Source of the DNA: Neodiprion pinetum
Taxonomy: Eukaryota > Arthropoda > Insecta > Hymenoptera > Diprionidae
NCBI RefSeq assembly: GCF_021155775.2
Contig: NC_060235.2
Span: 24,809,598 to 24,873,597, forward strand
DNA: 64,000 nucleotides
Reading direction: 5' to 3'
The notes under the pieces are model-generated. The model was not told the origin of the DNA, searched no databases, and saw nothing but the letters and a program-made list of their open reading frames with translations. A program made the translations under genes and the position numbers. This document shows positions 26,677 through 38,300 of the stretch, one piece after another (the first letter of the stretch is position 1; each line of letters opens with the position of its first letter).

Positions 26677-28038
26677 TGCCATGCCTGTTTCCAGCGGCTT
26701 GCACAGCACTATAGAAGGTACGAAATGAAAGTTGAATTCTTTCATTGATTTGCGAAGATATTCGATAAGTAGTTAACGTGTGAAAGGAAGTTTCTCTCTC
26801 TGACATTTTTAAGTCATCAAAGATGATTCTATACCAAGTTATCTGATTGATAATAACAACCTTGTGTAGATGGTTTCTTTGATATGAAAAGGATAATTGA
26901 CAGTATTGTCCAAATAATTACAGAGCTAATACATAAAGGTATTTGCACTGAAAATAACTGAAAAGCACAGAAATGAAACAGAAAGAAAGTTTAATTTTAC
27001 ATGATAACCATGTAAAAATCCTTGGAAGAAGATAGAGATTGTTAAAACTGACTGAAAATTGTTTGTCGAGTAATCATATTTGTGATAGTGTTTATAAGAT
27101 TTTATGACGCCTAAAGTTGTGTTAAAATTTTCCTCTAGTATAAAAAAATATTCATGTTTTCACATCTCGATTAAACAAGTTTCGTTTTGTTTTAAAAATG
27201 ATAATATAATCTATGAGGTTGTTCTCTTTTTAAACAATGCACATTTTTTAAATACCTACTATTAACGTAGTGCACTATCCTTACCGTGTAAATATTGTAA
27301 ATTGTAAATAGAATTAAAATTGATATTGAAACAATCGTTTCATTTTTACATTTATATTTCACAAGAAAAAAAAATAAAAAAAAATACGGTGAATGAGAAT
27401 AAAAGAAACAAAACAATAAAATGGATTTCAATAAGCTGATTAGGGGTTTGTCATTTCTTGCCATTTTCGAATATCTGGTGAAGTTGTGAAGGTGAATAGG
27501 CATGGTATAACATATAGCACAAATTAGCCTATACACAGGAAAGATTTCATGGTCTGTAACGTTTTGCATATTTCAATAAATATCTGAACGGAAAATCTAA
27601 GAAATCTATGTAAGAAATAAATTAATATTAGGAAAATATAGGTATAGAAATGTGCAATAACTCATAGGTCGTATCTCGTTGGAAATACGCTTGACTGAAA
27701 AGAGCTTGAGAAAATTATTAGTACATGTTTACATTTGCCCAATAAAAAGTTATCTATACATCAAATTAAAAAGCATATTTGCTTATCAATGCGGTGATTT
27801 CTCTGCAGCAGACGACTTGCTCTATTTTACAAACACAAGATTCGATTACTAAGCATATGTGTATAATTTCTCGTAATAACATCCTGAAATAATTTTCACT
27901 CCGTAAATATTTCGAATCGCAGAAGTATGAAAATACATGTGATATTTTCCTTTATTTACAGTCATGGAGAAATCTATAATTAAACAGATCCTGTATGAAC
28001 GGATAGGAACTCCGGTCATGAGACTTCAGTACCTGTAG
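26663..28038 (+). CDS. Tentative two-exon small gene, 43 aa, unknown
   Basis: Exon 1 is 26663-26717 (M at 26663, further M codons at 26672 and 26681), with donor GAAG|GTACGA. Exon 2 is 27962-28038, after acceptor TTATTTACAG. The join is in phase and gives 132 nt, 43 aa, starting MLKMAAMPVSS and ending RIGTPVMRLQYL with TAG. The peptide is amphipathic, with no signal peptide or membrane segment that I can see. The promoter-like motifs just upstream argue for a real transcript. The alternative is an upstream non-coding leader of the staufen gene, which begins about 400 bases downstream. I do not recognise a family. Confidence 0.35.
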
Positions 28039-28464
28039 TAAACGGTTAATTTTTTGCCCAATTACTTATGAAGCGGGTTACCGTAATCAAAGTAATGATA
28101 TAATGGAGACCGGGAATTCGTCGCAGGTTAATTTCGTACCAGTTCTAGGTTATAAACTGATTTTACAACGTGCCGTGACGGGCGTTCAACTCCGAAATCC
28201 GACGAAAGTAATTTCGTTGTATTTGGCGATCGAGTTTTTCAAATAACGAGAGATTTTTATCACGGAATCTTAGGACGTTATCCCGCGGACCGAAAGATGC
28301 AGCATTTCCCCAATTATTGACAGTAGGAATTGGAAATATGTGGGAAAATCGCCGATGTCGGAGTGAAAAAAAAGCGGCAGGTGGGGCGAATCGGTGTATG
28401 CGTTGTCGCATGCTTACGCTGACTTCGCTAGGGAGGCAACGGCGGCGAGCTCAGATCACACATC
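28039..28464. other. Intergenic, staufen upstream region
   Basis: CpG-richer than its surroundings, with overlapping open frames on both strands (28163-28411 minus, 28317-28523 plus) that look like composition shadows of a promoter region. No motif supports either as a gene. Confidence 0.4.
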
Positions 28465-28622
28465 AAAATGGCCGCATTTTAGTCTACAGACTGATTTTCT
28501 TTACTGTTTGCCAAACGTGGTAAAAGGGTGCATAAAGTGTTCGTTTAAGTGACGCGATCTGTTTCGCTGAAAATTCCTCCGTCGTCAGAGCAGAAGTTTT
28601 TCGTGAAATAGACGGGCTTTCG
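28465..28622 (+). promoter_or_regulatory. Staufen promoter and 5' non-coding exon (approximate)
   Basis: AAAATGGCCGC at 28465-28475 is a YY1/Pho-type motif. Downstream, a good donor CGGTAAGGAG places the end of a leader exon at 28622, spliced to the acceptor before 29311. The start of this exon cannot be fixed from sequence. Confidence 0.4.
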
Positions 28623-29310
28623 GTAAGGAGATCCCACTCGGTTTATCATTCGCATTCCGGTCCTCGCCGGACCAAGCCCATTGTGTATTGACCGATTTAT
28701 TAATAGATAATAGTTACTTTACAATGATGAATTGAATGATCATTCGATGGCAGATAATGTCGTTCAACGATCTAACCTTCGCTGAAAAAATTAAAACGGT
28801 ATATTAATTAGGCAATCTTGAGCGATCGCTTATTTTAACTTTCCTTCACAAACCAGCTTCACACTCTACTCTAACAATAAATATCCCAATAGTTAACAGT
28901 GTTTATGATTTAATTTCACTACGCGTGTGTCGCACGTTAATCCGTAAAAAGGTTCAAACTTTTATGTTACATGCTAATGATTACGTGACATAATAATTCC
29001 AAGTTAATTGTTGCGCTTTTCGGAGTATTGTTTATTTTACGTTGACTGCAAAACGGTCCGCTTCTTGCCCTTTAAAAACTTTACAAATATTTCACCAATG
29101 TTTAGTTATTGTAGTCAATCTTTCAGAGTAATTCTCTCGGGAAAATTTGATACAGAATGAAAAAAAATTTACCCACAAATGTGAACCTGACACACAGAAT
29201 TCAGCTTTAAGACGAACTTGTTTATTTCATGATTTGTGGTTATACCATGCATTAAAAATTTAACTCTAATATGTTTGAATTCAACTTCTATTTATTTTTT
29301 CATCTTTCAG
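28623..29310 (+). other. Staufen leader intron
   Basis: A 688-bp intron inferred between the GTAAGG donor and the TTTCAG acceptor. Nothing else was seen in it. Confidence 0.4.
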
Positions 29311-29335
29311 GTTTCGAAGAGTGGGTTTTGGTAGG

Positions 29336-32300
29336 ATGTTGCGACACCAACATCATTCGATGCAAAATCAACTCAGAGAGCAGAATAGGTGTGTATATTT
29401 ATTTCAAATAACATTTGCATTTTGTAAATTACCATTACAAAATAAAAAAAGGGCCTTCATATCTGGTTATCCCCTGTCGACCCTGAAGAAAAAACGCAAA
29501 TACCAATGAACACGTGTTCAAAATAATGTAAAAAATGGCTTTTCTATATACAGTAATAATTCACTTTATTTTCAATAAATTTATCATTACAGTTTCATTT
29601 GTTCCTAATAAAAAAAATTCATAAATATTTAACTAAATCATTTTTAATTCTAGATATCAAACTTTAGAAAACTGAGATTAAAATGTATTTCGCTACAATG
29701 TCTTACAAGCTATACGTCTATGATACTAAAGTTTATATAATGTTAATATAACAGTACCTTTTGCAGAAAATGGTTATCTTGGAATTTTGGGATTGTCTAA
29801 AATTCGTTAAAGTGTAATAAAGAATATAGAAAGTACTCTTATTTTGCAAATTTAAGTCCTTCATAATCATTCTACAACTGTAAAACAGTACTTTTTTCAA
29901 TGTTTTTTTTTTTTTGGTTTAAAGTTTCCAACTTTTCTACCTCAATTATTTCTGAGAAAAGGAATTTTATTTTTTATCATTTGCATGAAAGGTTCATTTC
30001 ACAAATGATGTTTGCAAATAAAGTATAGTAAGTTACAACAAAATAATGTGTCTGATAATCACATTTTGAAATAGAAACCCTACTGCAAATTCATATAGGA
30101 TTCTGTTCCAAGTTCTCATAAGAGAGTGTACTTATGTATGTAGACATACAGATGTAATACAATTTTTTACTACCTATACTTATGTGTCTACCCACAAGAA
30201 ACTGGGATAGGATCCCATATGAATTTGCAGTTTTCAAGAATTATATATCCAAAGGTGATTTGATGAAATAAAAATATTCGCTATATGAAATTTCAAATTA
30301 TTTCATTATTCTCATAAGTTGGTAAGTTTATCAATTTTCAAAAATTTCAGAAAATGAGTTCGAAATGGTCTCTAATCTATATAAATTACAAAATTTTGGA
30401 CGTGGTTTAACTAATATCATGAAATGATGGATTTTAGGATGGCAGGACCTATGCATCCGATGCAGCAGCATCCACACCAGCCGCAGCATCCTCATCAACA
30501 TCGAAGTCCACACATACCGCACCCTCAACAACAATTAGCGATGGCTGCACATCAACATCCTCCTCACCAAATACCACACGGTATCGCTCCTCAGAACAAT
30601 CCTCGACAGCCAGTGTTGCTTGGAATCAACTCGCAACACACTAATGGTATGTTCAATTCATAATTATACACCCGACTTTCAATTACAAAGTAATTTGTTT
30701 CATTTCGAAATAATCAATGTAACAGTTTAACAATTGAAGATATTGATGTACTTTCATTGTACATGACAACTTTTGATGTTCTGGTGCTTTCTTTTTTCGT
30801 TTATTGTGAAAAAGCAATTGAACAATGACGTAGAAAAGGGCAAGCTCAGATTTCAATATCATTTCATGTAATTTATTGCTATATATGTTTTCACTTCATC
30901 TTATCACCGTAAATAAGTGATGTTTTCGAACCAAATTTTCTTCAACTTTCACCCCAACTCTGCAAAATATCTTTGAACAACTTTAAATTATCTTCACATA
31001 TTTCACCATCACTCTGCTCTTCTATATAAATAGTTTTGATAAATCAGTTTGCCTTTTATTGAAAGAAATAATTTATTCAGCAAACGGTGTACTTGTGATT
31101 TCTCCGAGAGGGAATGAAAATATGTGATAAATTACATAATTGAGTCTGTTCAAATTTCATTATTAAAAATTAATTATTAGTGATCTTTAATGAAAAAGGC
31201 ATATCTCAACGTTAAATAGCCGTAACTTAGCATGAAGGTTTTAATGGACTTAGTTTAGAAACACGTATACAAATAATTTATAATTGTTTTACTGAAGATT
31301 TTAAACCTGTATGGCACAATTTGCCTTTTTAAGCAGGTACGCCGAGATATATCATTTCTGTCTTGCATGTCACATGTCTTGCTGACGTAGAGACAGATGT
31401 TTTTCATGAGGATTTATCACCATAAAGTTAGCACTGAACATTTTTTATGCATACAATACATTTTATTAATGTGAAAATTTCACGCTACAAACTTGCGAAG
31501 TTTTGTTGAAATTAGATGATAGCAAGAGACTACGTGAAGTATGAGTAATTGTTGATACCATTCTCTACACTGCTTCTGTATCAATGATTTTATTTGATGT
31601 AATTGTTTATTTCTTGAAAATTCACCAAGCCTCGAAAGTTCAAAGAAAAACTGGGCTAAACATTACTTGTGGTAGTCAATTACGATAGGTAAGCTCTTAC
31701 CATAGAAAGAGAAAATACGTAGACTTACTGTGTCGCTCTTACTTCTTTGAGAACGCTTTTTCTATACCAATCCAACCTACTGCAAAAATTGACATTTTTG
31801 ATTTGGCTGAAACTTAACTTATTTTTTTTTTTTTACTCTGTGAAAAAAGTGACCTTGATTTTTTTTCAAATTATTTCGTTTAGCCATTGATGAGTTATGT
31901 ATTTTTGAAAATTTTACTCGTTTATATTTCAAATGCTTCTATCTTTTTGAAAAATCAATAAATGTAATAAAATATCAAAAGCTTTTATACGTAAGTTTTT
32001 TGCATTTCAAAATTAAAATCTTATTTTTAAACTTAGGTGTATCGATCGATTTCTTTTTTTGAGAAATCTTCAAAAATACCACTGTCTTTTGCACAAATTT
32101 TACGCCGGTTTCATTGGGGAGGAAACGCTCGTTCTATTTTTTTTTAATTTTCAATATTGAGTCACTTTTTTTTTTCAATTAAAACTTCATATTTTACTCG
32201 AACAGCTATACGAAAAAATTTTAAAATAACAAGGAATCTTTTTTCACAGAATGTGAAAGTACAGCAAAATTTCAGCCAAATCAAAAATATCAATTTTCGC

Positions 32301-35300
32301 AGTAGGTGGGTTGAGTATAGACTGCCCCGTATATCCTTAAGCCGCATGAGTACGCGTTGCGTTGTGGATCGCGCTCATCGCGCTCAAGGTTCTCAACATA
32401 GTTAGACACTGTTGTAGTGGTCACGAAACTCGTGATTTTTAGAACGCATTCAATCCGCCATTTACCGGCCCAATTATCAGATTGTTTATTACGCAGATAT
32501 TACAAATATACAGGGAATTACCCGAAAACGAGCTTAGTCATTGCTGTTATTTAGAACACTCATCAGATATGTGTGCCCTATAATTTAGTTGCAAATAGTC
32601 ATGACTCCACAAATGAAGAGTAAGTTATTTACATGTAAAATATAATGTTTTGAGCTCTGTATAAACTTTTGGTTCTGCCGTGTATGCTCTCAGATTCTTT
32701 AAGCTCAATTACAATGAGCGAGGTTATTTCGTTACAGCAGCCTCAATTTCTCGTGCCAAACTTTAAACTAGCAGTATTACAAACAAAATCAAATGATCAA
32801 TTTTTATATTTCTTCCACAGAGTGACTCCACCACACTTTGGAAATACCAATTATTGAGTGATTTCAATTTTTCAGCAAAAATGACAGTGTCTCAACAATT
32901 AATGAAGTTACAATAAAGTTATGCACTAGCGGGTACAATAAGTTTGGATCCTTCAAAGGGACGTCGAAGTGCTGGTTAATCAATCCTCATTTCATACTTT
33001 TCTCTCTTCAAAGTAATGCAATCGTTTCAGACTTTGGGCAATAATAGTGTTAGCAATTTTGTTTGTGTAATCATCATCATCGTCCGGAATCAAGGGATTC
33101 CGGAAAATCCACGAAAATACTGAATATACTTACAACAGATTCTTAGTTGCTTAACCCTTTCGCTACGGACGCATTCTACGTCGCGCCGTCCCCGCTGACC
33201 GAGCAGTCGCGGCAAGCGTCCGTACTTGCGGAACAACTGCAAGCGCCCGTCAGACGCACAATACCACGCTATCTTACGCAGAGCGAGTGCAGTCGCTCGT
33301 AAAAAAATGCTTAAAAAATTATAACATAATGTTGGGTTACCATGGTCACCGCTCGTACAGAGCGAGCGTCAGGCGTTGGGTGACTATAGTCACCGCTCGG
33401 ACAGAGCGAGCGTCGGGCGTTGGGTGATCATAGTCACCGATCGGGCCGAAAGGGTTAAAGGTAATGGTACTTTGCACGTAATTAAATTTAGTGAAAAATT
33501 GAATGCTCTTCCATCATGTTTAATTATGAACTTTTACACCTGACAATGATCATTTAGATATTACCTAGGTTTTACGAGTCTATCAGTCCCAAGCGCTAGA
33601 CTTTCTGCCTAAAATTGTAGAAAACTGTTGAAATTTTATCTATGGAAGTCTTATGACACTCTGTAAAACGAGTTACCCAAAATTTTTATGTGGCAAATTT
33701 GGGGATCTAAGGTGGGAAATGGCAGGTTTCGATCATGGTTACAGAAATTTTGCAAAATGTTATAAAACAGTGATAGTAACGGCTTAGTAATGCGTAACTT
33801 TATAACATAAAAGCTAAACATCGATATTAATAGCAAAATTGTTGAAGCATACTGTGCCGAACTTTTTTTTCTTAAATTTTACAAGTGGTATACATTTATT
33901 ACGGGACAAATGATGTGATCACGATGAGCGGCCATCACTGATAGCATATTTTAGGTTTGCAACCTACCGATTACGTGCATATACAAAGGTTAAGAAGAAA
34001 GAAGGGAAACTTGGATTGAGGAGTTTAATGTTTGAGTATATAATTGATTTACTGTAAAAAATATATGGAGTACAATGAAAAAATGTCAAGGAGGAAAAAG
34101 TGCAGAGAAGTGAATTTAGATGTTGGAATCGAAGATGACGTGAGTGTGTATTTATGGAAGGAAAGATCCAAGGCACTAGCTATTTGCAGTTTAGGAGTAG
34201 AGGAAGCATTATCCTGATGCGGTATGAGATCCGAGACAGCAAGGTGATGATAAGAGGATCCAGTGTATAAGGTAGCTGTAAGTGTGTGAAAAGAATCTAA
34301 GTTCTGGAAGATGTAATATATTGGGCAAAAAAACCATGGATTTTGGCTGGAATATCTGTCGAAGTAAAAAAATGTAAAATTTCAGTTTTTACAACCATTC
34401 TGCTAGATTTGAAAAATGCTAATATTTATTTTATTACTTACATTATTGTTCTAAGAAGAAAATTTTAGATGCAATTGTAGGGTGATAAATTATTACGGCA
34501 GAGCCACAAGTTTAGAATTTTTACCAAACTCCATTTTCAATATGATTTATTTGATTTTATCAGCCCGCCACTGTTTCGCAATAGTGGCAAGTCTGTTACT
34601 TCTACTAAATGTGGCAGAGGCAAAAAAACATCTTTCCTCGTTAAACTACACTGCTGAAGACTTACGACTCTTTTTTGGACCAACAGGTTGCATAGAAGGT
34701 CTGTTTAAGTTTAGCATTTTATGTATAATACTTTACCATTTAAGCCTAGAAATAAGTAGACATTTTTTCTGTACTATTTTAGGGTGGCAACAGATGGTGA
34801 AAACTGGTGAAACTAGAATTTATCAGGTATTTCTATAGTTTGGGAAAACTGGGAATTACACACGTCCATAAGGGGCACGTAGTTTTTATCGGTAACTCAT
34901 TATAAAATAACGTTTAACATTAAACTGTGTTTGAAAAATCTTTAAAAATATTCTTGTGCTATATATTAGGAAGAAATTATGGGATTCCATTTGAAATTAT
35001 ACAGAGTTTAGATTTGTGTTTGTCAAGCCATTTAATTTTTTTCTTAACGAAATCAAGAAAAAGTACAAAAAACCAAATGCTTGGGTTCATAAATTCAACA
35101 GGCTTCAGTTTAGCCACTTCATCACCAGCGTGTGTTTAAATTTCAAGTTTGTTAATCGATTCTTATGCAACTTTTATTTTCAGCTTAAATTTCACAAATA
35201 TTTCATTAAACAGTGATGCTGAAATCAGCAATGAAAAATAAACAGCAAAACACTGGAGTGGTCAATTTTAGTATAGTTAATCCAACATTTAGATTACAAA

Positions 35301-38300
35301 TATTGAAACAGGTTTTACTCCTTTGATGAAGATGATGCCAAAATATTTAGAAAAAAAACTGTTGAATAATTTTAATAAGAACGAATTGACGTGCAAGTTA
35401 TGATATTAAGAAAATTCCTTTGTGAGTGAACGCAATTCAAAATACATTGTGCTGCAGTCAAAGACTCTTTTTTCCTGTAATACCCGGTACTTCGAAAGTT
35501 TTGTATCTTCAACAAAGGTTCCCTAAGTTTTTTAAATTTTCGTAGTAGTTTTGTGGTACTCATTTCACTTGCTGTAATTTTTTCCTGAATTTTTCCACGG
35601 TTTTTTAGTAATTGAATTTCTCGATTAAGAAATGTTGACTCCTTGGTTGGAGACAACTTCTAGCTTACTAAGATTGTATTTTTCTTTCGAACTCACTGAA
35701 TTATAAGAGCAAACATGCTTTATGGATGATGAACCTCCTTTAATAAGTTTAATTTCTTAACATTTATAATTACGTAGCAGTAAACCTTAATTTTCAACTT
35801 TCCCCAGGCGTAATGGCTAACGTTGGATTAATCGACCAGAGCAATACAGTTGCTGGTACTCTTCCCACTCAACTCACTGTTCAACAAGGACAACATCAAA
35901 CTGACCAACTGTCTCAACAGCAACTGCATAATCAACAGAATGCGGAACAGAATAATTCACCTCCGAATGAAGACAACGGAGAGTCCAGGGACCAGAGTCC
36001 ATCAAATCAGAACCAAATCAACACAAATAATACAAATTTGGCAAACATGAAAGAGAAAACTCCGATGTGTCTCGTCAATGAACTCGCAAGATTTAATAAA
36101 ATCCAACACCAGTATAGATTAACCAATGAAGAAGGCCCTGCACATAAAAAAAAGTTTACTGTTACTCTAAAACTTGGTGATGAAGAATTTGTTGCCGAAG
36201 GTCCAAGCATTAAAAAAGCACAGCATAGCGCAGCCACAAAAGCACTTGAAGATACCTGGTACAGACATCCACCGCCAAAACCAGCAAGGGCAATGAGGAT
36301 CTTACATCCAGGAAAATGTCCGGCTGCTTCTGGTAACAATTAATAATGCACCCTCATTGCCGATTGTCTTAATAACATAGAATTTAACATTAGGGGGTCG
36401 GTTACATGACTAATTTGGCGATAATTATGAAACTGAGTCATTAAATTATGTAAATTCCAATGGGAACATGAAAGTTCTTGCTCGAGCTTCGAAATATTAA
36501 TGTAAAGATAAAATTCTGGCACGTGAACGTAAAATATCGAAATTCTGCATTTATGTTGTAATAGAAAAAAAAAAAATAAAACGAAGATTTATTCATCCAG
36601 TCCTCCAAAATAAAAAACGGTAATAGCAAACAGGCAATCTGCTAAAGTATGTATGTCTGCGGTACTAGTGAAATACAAAGTAAATCTCAGGGACATACAA
36701 AAGTTCAAGAGATACTAGTTACGATTTCATTTTTCAATTGATTATTACTTGATTGGACGAGCTCTTATATGAGAAATGAATATAGGAGAGGGCACTATTT
36801 TGTCGAAGTTATATAACTGACCCATTAGTACTTCATGCGCTTCGAATAGCTAAAAGGATTACTCGAATTTGGTCTAATTTGCAATTATATCAATGTATGT
36901 CATATTGATAAACTTAAAAAAAGTTATTAAGAAAACAGGTTTTACTCTAATTGCATTTCACCCCAAGAAATAATATTTTTAGGGAATTCACAGATTTCTA
37001 AATTTTATCCAATAATTTCAGAACATCTACCACCAACAGTGGAATTAAACGCTTTAGCAATGAAACGTGGTGAACCAACAGTTTACACATTTAGCCAGGC
37101 TCCTCCAGCCCCTCTGCAACAGTTTGTGCCACATGGATATGGAAACTTTCCTCGAATGCTGACCCCACGTTATCCAACCTATAACCGTGGATTTCAATCA
37201 CAGCAGCAAGGACTCTATGTTGTAACATTAAAGGTTCGTTCTATTATTGAATCTTGGTGATCGGTCAATTCTGTAAACGTATTTTTGTTAACGTTTCGGC
37301 CCGGATATGGGCCCTCCTCCGAACGATTTATTTATTTAACTGTCAAGAACAACAAAAATTTTTTATAAGAAAAGTACAATCAGACATTAAATACAGTAGA
37401 TGTAATACTCTTAGGGATATTATATATTATAGGTTAATGAGTACTAAAAAAATAAATTTTTGTCAGACATGGAGAACATAGTCATAAAGATCCCAGCTCC
37501 ACTTTCTAGGACATTGTGCAAACTAATTTTACTGCTAAAAAAACCTCTTTAAAACCTTTTAATACAATGACATATAGATTGTGAAGATACATAGTTTTTT
37601 AATCTTTTTAATTAATGACCTCCAACTTGTAACTCCTACACGTTAAACAACCAGAGGATCCGACATTGACTACCGTTATTCAAAGAACATTGTCTCCACA
37701 AATTGTAAATTATGAATTCGACTGTATCTTAGTCCGCTTACTATAAAAAGGTAAATAACTCTCTAAGTCTATCTTTTTTTCAATTAATCAAAATTGTACT
37801 CATTAACTTATAATATATAATAGCCCTAAGAGTATTACATCTACTGTATTTAATGTCTGATTGTACTTTTCTTATAAAAAATTTTTGTTGTTCTTGACAT
37901 TTAAATAAATAAATCGTTCTGAGAAGGGCCCATATCCGGGCCGAAACGTTAACAAAAAATACGTTTACATAATTGACCGATCACCAAGCTTCAATAATAG
38001 ATTATATACGAGGTCGAGAATTCCTATTCTTCATATTAAAGGTTCGTTGCCTAAAATTCATCTTTGCTGATCGACAAATCTTGTCGCATTTAAACAAAGC
38101 ATAACGTAACTAATTGCTCTAGGTTGGAGACCGCGAATTTCTTGGAAGAGGTGTTACTGGACAGGCTGCACGCCACGACGCCGCTAGCCGAGCTTTGGAA
38201 CAACTGCGCCAGCTACCATTGCCTGAAGAAATAACAAACACTTGTGCTGTAAACGACAATGGAACATTGAATGGAATAGATGATCCTAATGCGGAATTGA

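Larger units (their letters stand above)
30647..35807 (+). other. Large staufen intron
   Basis: A 5161-bp phase-1 intron splitting a Gly codon. It hosts the hairpin elements at 31763-32320 and 33151-33458. Open frames at 34482-34838 and elsewhere show no known domain. No nested gene could be supported. Confidence 0.55.
37227..38048. mobile_element. Penelope-like inverted-repeat insertion with 14-bp target duplication
   Basis: A 14-bp direct repeat, ATTAAAGGTTCGTT, lies at 37227-37240 and 38035-38048. Between them are two long inverted arms, 37241-37445 and about 37796-38000, both starting CTATTATTGAA-CTTGGTGATC with few differences, a middle of about 350 bp, and 34 extra bases (38001-38034) on the right only. 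Each arm contains GTTTCGGCCCGGATATGGGC, which in reverse is a hammerhead-like motif. Inverted terminal repeats, hammerhead cores and a one-sided tail resemble Penelope-like elements; no reverse transcriptase remains. The insertion sits exactly at the 5' splice site of a staufen intron. Confidence 0.65.

Noticed and set aside
28163..28411. 82-codon minus-strand frame upstream of staufen
   Set aside because: Overlaps an equally open plus-strand frame in a CpG-rich promoter region; looks like a composition artefact.
34482..34838. 118-codon frame with a hydrophobic stretch in a staufen intron
   Set aside because: Composition fits AT-rich intron sequence; no conserved motif or splice context supports a nested gene.
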